A DNA stretch of 8,588 nt from Piscirickettsiaceae bacterium. GTDB lineage: Bacteria > Pseudomonadota > Gammaproteobacteria > Nitrosococcales > Methylophagaceae. The notes under the pieces are model-generated. The model was not told where the DNA came from. It worked only from the letters and a program-made list of their open reading frames with translations, and searched no databases. The DNA is taken from the NCBI GenBank assembly GCA_030627065.1, contig DAOUSV010000056.1, positions 1 through 8,588 on the forward strand, read 5' to 3'. This document shows, in pieces, positions 1-6,338 of the stretch. The position numbers and the translations under genes were made by a program. How positions within the stretch are numbered: the stretch's first letter is position 1; every line of letters starts with the position of its first letter.

Positions 1-88
1 ATTATAGTCCCTTATAAAAAAACGGTTACAAGTCCATTTATTTTTTAGGGATAATACACCTTGTTTTGATGTGATTCAACATGCTTTA
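1..88. other. Left-edge non-coding stretch downstream of the histidine kinase
   Basis: AT-rich sequence beyond the kinase stop codon. No start codon with a ribosome site, hairpin terminator or recognisable protein fragment is visible on either strand. A plus-strand frame is open from base 1 to a TAG at 46-48, but it is only 15 codons long. It could be the tail of a gene beyond the edge or chance. The kinase ends in two consecutive in-frame TAA codons (91-89 and 88-86, read on the minus strand). Confidence 0.4.
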
Positions 89-1597
89 TTAAATAATAAA
101 GATAAATTTAGAGCCCGCTTGAAGGTTATTCTCTGCCCATATTTTACCTTTGTGGAGAACAATAATTTCTTTAGAAATAGATAAGCCAAGTCCCGTTCCT
201 CCGGCACCTGTATTGGTTTTGCTACTTTGAATAAAAGCATTGAATATATCGTTTAGTTCTTCTTGTGGAATACCTATTCCTTGGTCGCATAGACAAAAAC
301 GGAGTTTATCATCATCAGTTTTTTTCATTGATACTGTAATAGTACTTAATTTGGGACTGAATTTAATTGCATTAGACAAAATGTTTGTGATTACTTGAGC
401 AATGCGTAATTTATCAAAGTTACCAAGTAAAGGTGTATCAGGTTTATTTATAGTTATATTAAGATCTAAGTCTGTAATACGTTGTTTTTGTTCAGAGCAG
501 CATGAGTCAAATACAGCCGCCAGATCGCATTGCTGTTTATTGATGCTCATTTTCCCAGCTTCTAATTTGGATAAATCAAGGAGATCATTTAACAAAAGCA
601 TTAAGCGATCACCACTGGTTCTTATATGAGTAAGGAAGAGTTTGAGTTTTTCTTGTTCTGTTGAGTCGCCGATATGCTCAATGCCAATATTGGCAAAGCT
701 TAAAATACCATGCATTGGTGTACGTAATTCATGAGACATATTAGCTAAGAATTCTGATTTGGCCTTGTTTGCTTGTTGAGCATCTTCGAGAGCTTGTTCT
801 AATAGATAGGTTCTATCTTCCACGGCAAGCTCTAAATTTTCAGAATATTCTTTTAATACTTGATTTCGAAGATTTATGGCATCTAACATATCATTAAATG
901 AAGTTGCTAAAATTCCAATTTCATCATTAGCATAAACGTGTGCTCTAATAGGTTTAGCTTGCTCATCCACTTTTATTTTCTGGGCCACAGAAACGAGATC
1001 GGCAAGTGGATTGAGTAATTTCTTTATTATTCTAGTCATCACTAAACGAGCGATAACTATTGCAATAATAATGCTGATAATTAGAGTAATAAAATGTATT
1101 TGCAGGCGATTTAAAATTGGTTGCCGGGTATATTCAATGTGAAGGTGTGCGATTATTTCATTGGAATCCATAATAGGCCTACATATTTGTTGCACTAATG
1201 ACCAGTTAGACCTAGTAGAGTTACAGCTATTCAGGTGGTTAGCATTAAAAGGTAGCTTATCGGGATATTGGAATGTTGTATTTTTATCAACCAAAAAAAT
1301 AGCGGAAAATGTAATTTCATTGTGATCTGTTAAAACTGCTAATTGACGATTAATCAGTGAATAGTCGTCAAATAAAATAGGGATTAAGAAGTCACTTGCA
1401 TACTGTTCACTCAGAGTTTCAGCATCAGCATCTAGGCGAGAAAACGATAAATAGGTGCTGGTAAGTGTAAAAATAAAACTAAATAAGACCAGAGTTATAA
1501 TAATATAGCGCGATATTAATTGGTTTAATTTGAAAGAAATTGTATTTTTTTTGATGTAATTATCCATACTATAAGTAAATGGCTTTCCATCTTTCAA
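89..1597 (-). CDS. Membrane sensor histidine kinase, CHASE8-like periplasmic domain, HAMP, HisKA, HATPase
   Basis: This is an inner-membrane sensor kinase that should autophosphorylate on histidine and pass the phosphate to a response regulator. Numbering is for the 502-residue form. Membrane segments lie at about 29-53 and 165-188 and enclose a periplasmic sensor of about 110 residues. The sensor has a LFDD segment near 75-78, resembling CHASE8 domains as I recall them, and two cysteines (C125, C139). A HAMP linker follows (about 189-242), then a helical coiled-coil-like stretch, then HisKA with SHELRTP and phospho-accepting H289. The ATPase has an N box (N405, N409), G1 (DQGIGIP, 438-444), an F box (451-457) and G2 (GGTGLGL, 466-472). 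All catalytic motifs are intact. There is no receiver or HPt domain, and no regulator gene lies nearby, so the signal and partner are unknown. The long form starts at TTG. An ATG at 1567 (residue 11, giving 492 residues) is at least as likely, because the predicted transcript begins near 1607. Confidence 0.93.
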   Translation of the reverse strand: MKDGKPFTYSMDNYIKKNTISFKLNQLISRYIIITLVLFSFIFTLTSTYLSFSRLDADAETLSEQYASDFLIPILFDDYSLINRQLAVLTDHNEITFSAIFLVDKNTTFQYPDKLPFNANHLNSCNSTRSNWSLVQQICRPIMDSNEIIAHLHIEYTRQPILNRLQIHFITLIISIIIAIVIARLVMTRIIKKLLNPLADLVSVAQKIKVDEQAKPIRAHVYANDEIGILATSFNDMLDAINLRNQVLKEYSENLELAVEDRTYLLEQALEDAQQANKAKSEFLANMSHELRTPMHGILSFANIGIEHIGDSTEQEKLKLFLTHIRTSGDRLMLLLNDLLDLSKLEAGKMSINKQQCDLAAVFDSCCSEQKQRITDLDLNITINKPDTPLLGNFDKLRIAQVITNILSNAIKFSPKLSTITVSMKKTDDDKLRFCLCDQGIGIPQEELNDIFNAFIQSSKTNTGAGGTGLGLSISKEIIVLHKGKIWAENNLQAGSKFIFII

Positions 1598-1607
1598 TAT
1601 TTTTCAT
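1569..1607 (-). other. Possible 12-codon leader ORF before the kinase ATG
   Basis: On the minus strand, an ATG at 1607 opens the peptide MKNIERWKAIYL. It ends at a TAG (1571-1569) one base before the alternative kinase ATG at 1567. The ATG sits about seven bases past a TATAAT box, so transcription might start at or near its A, making it nearly leaderless. It could couple translation to the kinase by reinitiation. There is no direct evidence that it is translated, and it overlaps the longer TTG-initiated reading of the kinase in another frame. Confidence 0.2.
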
Positions 1608-1613
1608 GACCCG

Positions 1614-1622
1614 ATTATAGCA
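1614..1622 (-). promoter_or_regulatory. Extended -10 promoter of the histidine kinase gene
   Basis: Read on the minus strand the sequence is TGCTATAAT: a perfect TATAAT box preceded by the TGn extension that can substitute for a strong -35. The hexamer 17 bases upstream (TTTTAG) is poor. The predicted start is near 1607. It lies in the 81-base gap after pfkB, which has no visible terminator, so the kinase could be transcribed both from here and by read-through. Confidence 0.5.
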
Positions 1623-1678
1623 AAATAACACAGTCGCTAAAAGAAAGGTGAACCTAGGCTATATAAAGATAATTAACC

Positions 1679-2635
1679 TTAAATATCTAAGGTTTTTATA
1701 TGAATTCTCGCTCTAAATTTGCTCAACTCCTCTCCCGAAAAAAGTTCTGTTCCAGGATGCATAACTGTGCCAGCACCACACGCAATACCGTAACGCAGTG
1801 CGTGGATAGGATCTTTGTGCAAGCTAAACCCTGTTACTAAGCCTGCCACCATTGAGTCGCCAGCCCCGACAGTGGTATTAATTGGAACATCTAATGCCTT
1901 AGCATAATAACTATTGTCAGGGCTGACTAATACAGCACCTTCATCGCCCAGAGAAATACACACATGAGTAACACCGCTCTGTTGGATTTGACGTGCTTCA
2001 TTAGCAACATCATTTATAGTTTGTAGCTTACGGTTGATGATCGTTTCTAGCTCGTAGCGGTTGGGCTTGATTAGGAAAGGTTTAGCCTCAATGGCTAACC
2101 GTAATGAGTCTCCATGACTATCAACAACGGCTTTGCCTCCATTTTTATTGATACTATCTACTAATTCAGCGTATAAGCTACAAGGTACATTAGCTTGGCA
2201 TGAGCCGGTAATAATGCCAAAACCTTGCCCTGTTAGGTTTATAAAATCATTAATGACACGCTCTAATTGCGCATTGGGGATAGGCGTGCCGGAATCAGTT
2301 ATTTGATATTGCGTTTGAGATTCTAGTTCGATAATCGTGCTGTTGATACGGGTTTCTCCATCAACATATTCATAGTAGACATTATCTAGCTGATGTTCTA
2401 ATAGACGTTGCAGTAGCTGTCCAACATCCCCTGCAACAATACAAAATGTATGTGCATCGATCTGCATTCGTTTCAATGCACGTCCAATATTGATACCATT
2501 ACCACCTGGATCATGACGCGCAGCATCCGAGCGAGACTTTTGTTCAGGAATAAGTCGTGATACGTGATAGCTTACATCCAATGCAGGATTAAGGCATAGC
2601 GTAGTAATAGTTGATGAGGTAGACATAGTATTCAT
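1679..2635 (-). CDS. pfkB: PfkB-family sugar-phosphate kinase (6-phosphofructokinase 2 / 1-phosphofructokinase type)
   Basis: A cytoplasmic ribokinase-fold enzyme of 318 residues that phosphorylates a sugar phosphate with ATP, most likely fructose 6-phosphate (glycolysis) or fructose 1-phosphate. The family hallmarks are present and ordered: N-terminal TLCLNPALD (12-20), the substrate-binding PGGNGIN (43-49), GSCQANV in the place of the usual GS.PPGV segment (144-150), VDSHGDSL (171-178), KPNRYEL (190-196), and the second PfkB signature TVGAGDSMVAG (255-265) with catalytic D260. Length is normal for the family. VDSHGDSL and the HPGT near 293-296 look closer to E. coli Pfk-2 than to FruK, but no fructose PTS genes or other context fix the substrate. 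It is transcribed away from dinG. The start is uncertain: ATG 2635 has a GAG only three bases upstream, whereas the in-frame ATG at 2626 has it 12 bases upstream. Confidence 0.88.
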   Translation of the reverse strand: MNTMSTSSTITTLCLNPALDVSYHVSRLIPEQKSRSDAARHDPGGNGINIGRALKRMQIDAHTFCIVAGDVGQLLQRLLEHQLDNVYYEYVDGETRINSTIIELESQTQYQITDSGTPIPNAQLERVINDFINLTGQGFGIITGSCQANVPCSLYAELVDSINKNGGKAVVDSHGDSLRLAIEAKPFLIKPNRYELETIINRKLQTINDVANEARQIQQSGVTHVCISLGDEGAVLVSPDNSYYAKALDVPINTTVGAGDSMVAGLVTGFSLHKDPIHALRYGIACGAGTVMHPGTELFSGEELSKFRARIHIKTLDI

Positions 2636-2711
2636 ATACTCAATAATTTGAAAATTATCTTAATGATTAGCAAAATAACATTCTTTACATTAATTAAAAA
2701 GTAACACTATT
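2636..2711. promoter_or_regulatory. Divergent pfkB / dinG promoter region
   Basis: This 76-base AT-rich gap must hold the promoters for both divergent genes. For dinG, TTGAAA (2648-2653), a 17-base spacer and CAAAAT (2671-2676) give a plausible sigma-70 promoter with a leader of roughly 30 bases. A second option, TTTACA (2684-2689), would place its -10 on the TTG start codon. No clear pfkB promoter stands out on the minus strand. I found no LexA-type CTG-N10-CAG palindrome in the gap. Confidence 0.35.
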
Positions 2712-4787
2712 TTGGTCCAAGCCACTTTTAACGCTATTGAAACTTCTATGCCTGACTTTAAGGCACGGCCACAGCAAGTCGAGATGAGTCAGTTTATTGC
2801 TGATCGAATGCAACAGCCTGAGCACGAACGTATAGCTGTTGTTGAAGCACCTACTGGTGTCGGTAAAACTCTGGCATATTTAGCCGGGGCAATTGATATC
2901 GCCCTTGAGCAGAAAAAGATGTTGGTGATAAGCACTGCCACGGTTAACTTACAACAACAACTCATACAAAAAGACTTGCCTCAATTTGCCAGTGCAACGG
3001 GCAAAGAGATTAAGTTTATTCAAGCAAAAGGGCGGCGGCGCTATCTTTGTCCGAGTAAATTAACAAGTGTGGTTAATGATGCTAATCAACAAGACTTATC
3101 GTTTGATGTTGATGCTAAATATCTGCAAGCCAAACGCCAAACACGAGTAAAAGAACTCTTTCAGCAGTGGGATACAGGCAAGTGGGATGGAGATAGAGAT
3201 AGCCGAAGTGATTCGATAGAACCGGCTATTTGGCATGATATATCAACTGATTCAGAAGGCTGTGCCAGTAAAAGTTGCTCAAAGTATCAACGCTGCCCTT
3301 ACTATATTGTGCGTCGTGAAATGATGTCAGCACAGGTAATTGTTGCTAATCATGACTTGGTACTAAGTGATGCCGATTTGGGTGGTGGTTTAGTCTTACC
3401 TAATCCTGAAGAAGTTTTGTTTGTGTTTGATGAGGCGCATAACTTGCCACAAAAGGCACTTGATCATGCTGCAAAGGCATTAAATTTTGCACAGCTATAC
3501 CAAACCACAGAAACAGCAGATAGCGTTCTCAAAAAGCTAACGAAGGCACTGGCTTACCGACAACATGACTTTGGTTTTATGTTGATGGAGCTGCGCCGCG
3601 ACTTACCAGGTGTAATTACTTTATTACAGCAAATGGAAACCTTATTAGAAAGTGATGACTTGGTACAGGATGTTATCTCTGGAAAATTAAGCGAGCCACG
3701 AATTTATTGGAAAAGTCCGTTAGTGAATGCCTTAATAACGCCTTGCCAAGGCCTATTTCAGCGTGCAAATATTATTTATAAGCATTACAAAGTGTTTGCC
3801 CAATGGTTAAAAGATGGTATCGAAACACAACAAGTTCCTAATAGAGTAGCTGAAGTGCTACTGCCTCAAGTCGGTACAGTGCAGAATATATTTGGTTATT
3901 TAATTGATTTTATGGGTCTGTTTTTAGATGAAGACAAGCCTAACTACCCGCCTAATGTACGCTGGCTCTCATATGAGAAGTTTGCCAAGGAAAAGACCTT
4001 AGTTATCAATGCTGGGCCAATGACGGCCGCTTACTTCTTAGAAAGTAGTCTGTGGAATAGGGCCTATGGTGCTGTGTTAACATCAGCCACATTGCGTGGT
4101 TTAGGCTTATTTCAACGTTTTCGGAGTGATTGTGGCTTAAAGCGTTTTAATGGAAGTCATTTTTTAGCCGTAAAATCACCGTTTAATTATCAACAGCAAG
4201 CGACTCTTTCTTTACCTGATATGAAAACACTGCCTAATGAGAATGTGGTTGAGTGGCAACGAGAAGTGGCATCACAACTCAGCACAATTATTAATAAACA
4301 TGAAGCAACATTAGTGCTGTTTACGTCAAAAGTGGCGATGGATGCTATCTACCAACAATTGCCCAATAACATTAGCGATACAATATTATTACAAGGTGAT
4401 AAATTATCGCCGAAGAATATGATTATTGAACATATTAGGCGTGTTGAAAGTGGGCAAGGCAGTATTATATTTGGTTTAGATCGCTTTGCTGAAGGTGTCG
4501 ACTTGCCGGGCAAACTTTGTCAGCATGTCATTATTACCAAACTACCATTCCCTGTATTTACCCGACCGATAGAGCAAGCAAAACAAGAGTGGATATTACG
4601 TTCAGGTGGTCAACCTTTTGTCGCATTATCATTGCCTGCCGTGAGTGTGAGATTGATCCAAGCATGTGGTCGATTATTGCGTAAAGAAACGGATAGTGGA
4701 CGGATAACCATCTTAGATCGACGTTTATTAACTAAAGCGTATGGTAAACAGTTATTAAAGCATTTACCGAACTATAAGATCGTTTAA
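2712..4787 (+). CDS. dinG: ATP-dependent Fe-S DNA helicase DinG
   Basis: A superfamily 2, XPD-like 5'-to-3' helicase that unwinds DNA duplexes, forks, R-loops and other structures during repair and replication conflict. The 691 residues show Walker A EAPTGVGKT (45-53, K52) and the four cysteines of the iron-sulphur domain at C113, C184, C189 and C195. Next come the Walker B DEAH box (240-243), LTSATLRGL (456-464), GLDRFAEGVDLPG (588-600) and the arginine-finger motif QACGRLLR (650-657). Similarity to E. coli DinG as I recall it runs end to end, including RLLTKAYGKQLL near the C terminus. The E. coli protein is slightly longer because of a basic tail that is absent here. The first start available after an in-frame TAA (2691-2693) is TTG 2712. 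The next methionine (ATG 2748, residue 13) has no better ribosome site, so the start is not settled. It is monocistronic, ending at the hairpin at 4793. Confidence 0.96.
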   Translation: MVQATFNAIETSMPDFKARPQQVEMSQFIADRMQQPEHERIAVVEAPTGVGKTLAYLAGAIDIALEQKKMLVISTATVNLQQQLIQKDLPQFASATGKEIKFIQAKGRRRYLCPSKLTSVVNDANQQDLSFDVDAKYLQAKRQTRVKELFQQWDTGKWDGDRDSRSDSIEPAIWHDISTDSEGCASKSCSKYQRCPYYIVRREMMSAQVIVANHDLVLSDADLGGGLVLPNPEEVLFVFDEAHNLPQKALDHAAKALNFAQLYQTTETADSVLKKLTKALAYRQHDFGFMLMELRRDLPGVITLLQQMETLLESDDLVQDVISGKLSEPRIYWKSPLVNALITPCQGLFQRANIIYKHYKVFAQWLKDGIETQQVPNRVAEVLLPQVGTVQNIFGYLIDFMGLFLDEDKPNYPPNVRWLSYEKFAKEKTLVINAGPMTAAYFLESSLWNRAYGAVLTSATLRGLGLFQRFRSDCGLKRFNGSHFLAVKSPFNYQQQATLSLPDMKTLPNENVVEWQREVASQLSTIINKHEATLVLFTSKVAMDAIYQQLPNNISDTILLQGDKLSPKNMIIEHIRRVESGQGSIIFGLDRFAEGVDLPGKLCQHVIITKLPFPVFTRPIEQAKQEWILRSGGQPFVALSLPAVSVRLIQACGRLLRKETDSGRITILDRRLLTKAYGKQLLKHLPNYKIV

Positions 4788-4792
4788 AACAA

Positions 4793-4821
4793 AAAAGCCT
4801 TATCAAAATGATAAGGCTTTT
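4793..4821. terminator. Bidirectional hairpin terminator between dinG and ppiC
   Basis: A perfect 13-bp inverted repeat (4793-4805 with 4809-4821) around an AAA loop. The stem is AAAAGCCTTATCA, with a run of A on one side and T on the other, so either strand reads as a stem followed by U residues. It lies between convergent dinG (ends 4787) and ppiC (ends 4846), as expected for a shared rho-independent terminator. Confidence 0.9.
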
Positions 4822-4845
4822 ATTGTATTCAAGATGATGTAAATC

Positions 4846-5127
4846 TTAGTCTTCGCGGCTAGTCACATCTAAAAGGTGATAACCAAATTGTGTTTTAACA
4901 GGACCTTGTACTGTATTTAATGGTGCAGAAAAAACAACTGCGTCAAATTCAGGTACCATCATACCTGGGCCAAACTCACCTAAATCACCACCTGATGCGC
5001 CAGAAGGGCAAGAAGAATTTTCTTTTGCAACCTTGGCAAAGTCTGCACCTTCTTCAATTTCTTTTTTAAGTTCGATGCAGATTTCTTCGCTATCTACCAA
5101 AATGTGTCTTGCTGTTGCTTTGGCCAT
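4846..5127 (-). CDS. ppiC: Parvulin-type peptidyl-prolyl cis-trans isomerase PpiC
   Basis: A stand-alone cytoplasmic rotamase that speeds proline isomerisation during protein folding. Its 93 residues make a single parvulin domain with no signal peptide or chaperone arm, the same size and layout as E. coli PpiC (Par10). Conserved features are ARHILV at the N terminus with H8, the GADF.K.AK helix (27-35), SSCPSG with active-site C40, GGDLGEFG (46-53), the M57/F61 substrate pocket, and TQFGYH (79-84) with F81 and H84. The ATG start at 5127 is supported by a strong GAGGA ribosome site seven to eight bases upstream. It lies 61 bases downstream of the S4-domain gene on the same strand and appears to have its own promoter. 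Confidence 0.96.
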   Translation of the reverse strand: MAKATARHILVDSEEICIELKKEIEEGADFAKVAKENSSCPSGASGGDLGEFGPGMMVPEFDAVVFSAPLNTVQGPVKTQFGYHLLDVTSRED

Positions 5128-5133
5128 GTTATT

Positions 5134-5138
5134 TCCTC
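5134..5138 (-). promoter_or_regulatory. Ribosome binding site of ppiC
   Basis: GAGGA on the minus strand with good spacing to the ATG at 5127. It is the strongest Shine-Dalgarno sequence in the window and confirms the start. Confidence 0.8.
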
Positions 5139-5161
5139 AGTTGGATAAGTTTAAACCGATT

Positions 5162-5170
5162 ATTATATCA
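5162..5170 (-). promoter_or_regulatory. Extended -10 promoter of ppiC
   Basis: Minus-strand TGATATAAT: a perfect TATAAT with the TGn extension. No good -35 lies 16-18 bases upstream. The predicted start near 5155 gives a leader of roughly 27 bases ahead of ppiC. It would let ppiC be expressed separately from the S4-domain gene upstream. Confidence 0.4.
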
Positions 5171-5188
5171 ATGATTATGACCTGAGTG

Positions 5189-5410
5189 TTAGCCAAGAAT
5201 ATGTAAGGTGTCACCATTAAAGGTAATGACATCACCATTAACAATTTTCTTACGCTTTTGGGTTTCCACATTGCCGTTGACAGTCACTAAGCCATTAGAT
5301 ATAACAATTTTCGCTTCAGCCCCGCTAGATGCTAAACCTTCAAACTTAAGTATTTTATATAATTCGGTTGGAGATTGTGTAAGAGTGACTTCTATTGTAT
5401 CTGTGCTCAT
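5189..5410 (-). CDS. ybcJ: Small S4-domain RNA-binding protein, YbcJ type
   Basis: A 73-residue protein that is essentially one S4 RNA-binding domain, like E. coli YbcJ (about 70 residues). The typical S4 signature is visible: LYKILKFEGLASSGAEAK (18-34), then VISNGLVTVNG (36-46) and the basic ETRK-like segment ETQKRKKI (49-56), then GDVITFNG (59-66). It should bind structured RNA, possibly on ribosomes, but the exact target is not known from sequence. I place the start at ATG 5410. It has a CAGG site six bases upstream and matches the family length. A longer reading from TTG 5476 adds 22 residues without similarity and would run through the likely promoter region. It is divergent from the HNH gene and followed by ppiC. 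Confidence 0.88.
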   Translation of the reverse strand: MSTDTIEVTLTQSPTELYKILKFEGLASSGAEAKIVISNGLVTVNGNVETQKRKKIVNGDVITFNGDTLHILG

Positions 5411-5416
5411 TGTTTG

Positions 5417-5420
5417 CCTG
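5417..5420 (-). promoter_or_regulatory. Ribosome binding site deciding the S4-protein start
   Basis: CAGG on the minus strand, six bases before the ATG at 5410. It favours the 73-residue protein over the TTG-initiated 95-residue reading. Confidence 0.55.
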
Positions 5421-5489
5421 TTATGGTATTGAGTAGAATAAGATACTATGGTCGGATAATTTAAAGATAAAGTCAAAGGATAATGCAGG

Positions 5490-5852
5490 ATGAGTACAGA
5501 TAAAAATAAACGGTTAGATGATATTGTTGCTCAGTCTAAAAAATATCAGGCTGAACGTGAAGGCACATATAGGGAAAGATCGCTGAAAATGTACCCATGG
5601 GTATGTGGTCGCTGTTCACGTGAGTTCACGCATACCAATGTGCAAGAGCTAACGGTGCACCACCGTGACCATAATCATGATAATAACCCCGCGGATGGTA
5701 GTAACTGGGAGCTATTATGCATTTATTGCCATGATAATGAACATTCTCGTTATATCGAACAAGTGCGGTATGGTAACTCAGAAAATGACACATCGAAAAA
5801 TACAACAACACATAATCCATTTGCCGCACTAGGTGATTTGCTTAATAAATAG
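5490..5852 (+). CDS. yajD: HNH-domain protein, YajD type
   Basis: A 120-residue cytoplasmic protein of the YajD family, with an HNH (beta-beta-alpha metal) nuclease fold. MYPWVCGRCSREF (34-46) carries the first zinc cysteine pair, C39 and C42. TVHHRDHNHDNNP (55-67) holds the HNH core histidines H57/H58. NWELLCIYCHDNEHS (72-86) carries N72, the second cysteine pair C77 and C80, and the closing histidines H81 and H85. The C-terminal NPFAAL (109-114) resembles the end of E. coli YajD. Nuclease activity is inferred from the fold, and I know of no assigned substrate. The first 30 residues are charged and lack similarity. The start at ATG 5490 follows AAAGGA (5475-5480) at nine bases. It is divergent from the S4 gene, with 79 bases between the starts and no convincing promoter hexamers that I could fix. 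Confidence 0.92.
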   Translation: MSTDKNKRLDDIVAQSKKYQAEREGTYRERSLKMYPWVCGRCSREFTHTNVQELTVHHRDHNHDNNPADGSNWELLCIYCHDNEHSRYIEQVRYGNSENDTSKNTTTHNPFAALGDLLNK

Positions 5853-5986
5853 ACGAATAAAATGTGAAGTTGATCACGGAAGGTAATAAAAAAGTAAACT
5901 ATTAAGCAAAGTGAGGGTTTGTTCTCATAAGCTATTAATGTAGCTATGTATCCTACGCCATATTAGGGCTTGTAAGGATAATTAAG
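5853..5986. other. Intergenic region before the small exported-protein gene
   Basis: 134 AT-rich bases between two plus-strand genes. No clear terminator follows the HNH gene. TTGATC (5870-5875) with TAAACT (5895-5900) has a 19-base spacer and is only a weak promoter candidate. A short inverted repeat AGCTA...TAGCT (5930-5934, 5941-5945) is too small to call an operator. AAGGA at 5974-5978 is a good ribosome site for the next gene, eight bases before its ATG. Confidence 0.4.
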
Positions 5987-6289
5987 ATGAAAATTATAGT
6001 AAATTTATTTCAGCTATCGGCTATTGTTGCTATGTTATATCCGGCTTATTACATATGGGATCGCGACCAAGTCAATAACTTTTGTGACGAATTAAATGTT
6101 GGAATGAGTAAGCATGAGCTACTTACGCTAGCTGATAGTAACAATGTAAAGATGTTGGGGCCAGTGAATGAAACGATAGAAGGTGGGAAGTGGAAAGCAT
6201 CAGTCTCTCCGGCAGTATCATCAAGCTATAGCTGTGTGATTAAGGGCATTGGCGCTACGGTTGCAACCTTTAAGATTGCTTATAAATAG
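5987..6289 (+). CDS. Small membrane-anchored or exported protein of unknown function
   Basis: I do not recognise a named family. The 100 residues begin with one hydrophobic segment (about 3-23, K2 on the N side) that could be a signal anchor or an uncleaved signal peptide. No lipobox and no clean signal-peptidase site are obvious. The rest would face the periplasm and holds two cysteines, C33 and C83, suitable for a disulphide. VGMSKHELLTLAD (38-50) recalls the GM(T/S)..E/Q.. helix of BamE/SmpA-like domains. GGKWKASV (66-73) followed by SYSCVIKG (80-87) suggests a small beta sheet. The BamE-like idea is inference from one short motif. The ATG at 5987 is supported by AAGGA eight bases upstream. 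The gene stands alone and ends at a strong hairpin shared with oadB. Confidence 0.8.
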   Translation: MKIIVNLFQLSAIVAMLYPAYYIWDRDQVNNFCDELNVGMSKHELLTLADSNNVKMLGPVNETIEGGKWKASVSPAVSSSYSCVIKGIGATVATFKIAYK

Positions 6290-6293
6290 AAAT

Positions 6294-6324
6294 TTAACGC
6301 TCTGATAAGGTATCAGAGCGTTAA
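6294..6324. terminator. Bidirectional hairpin terminator between the small gene and oadB
   Basis: A perfect 14-bp inverted repeat (6294-6307 with 6311-6324) around an AGG loop, with stem TTAACGCTCTGATA. It lies between convergent genes ending at 6289 and 6339. The flanks are AT-rich rather than a clean U tract, so it acts either as a two-way terminator or as an mRNA-stabilising hairpin at the end of the oad operon. Confidence 0.8.
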
Positions 6325-6338
6325 TTATTGTCTTTGGA

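Noticed and set aside
402..629. Plus-strand open frame of 75 codons
   Set aside because: It lies inside the histidine kinase on the opposite strand, has no family resemblance, and the kinase motifs prove the other frame.
1645..1680. Inverted repeat AAGGT...ACCTT after pfkB as a terminator
   Set aside because: Only five base pairs around a 26-base loop and no U tract, so it would not fold stably.
5208..5432. Plus-strand open frame of 74 codons
   Set aside because: Antisense shadow of the S4-domain gene; no ribosome site and no recognisable protein.
5411..5476. N-terminal extension of the S4-domain protein from TTG 5476
   Set aside because: It has no similarity to the family, lies where the promoter should be, and the ATG at 5410 has its own ribosome site.
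5626..5829. Minus-strand open frame of 67 codons rich in His and Tyr
   Set aside because: The odd composition comes from reading the HNH gene's zinc-site codons backwards, and YajD similarity supports the plus strand.
5930..5945. AGCTA...TAGCT inverted repeat as an operator
   Set aside because: Five-base arms with a six-base spacer are expected by chance in AT-rich DNA; no repeat copies nearby.
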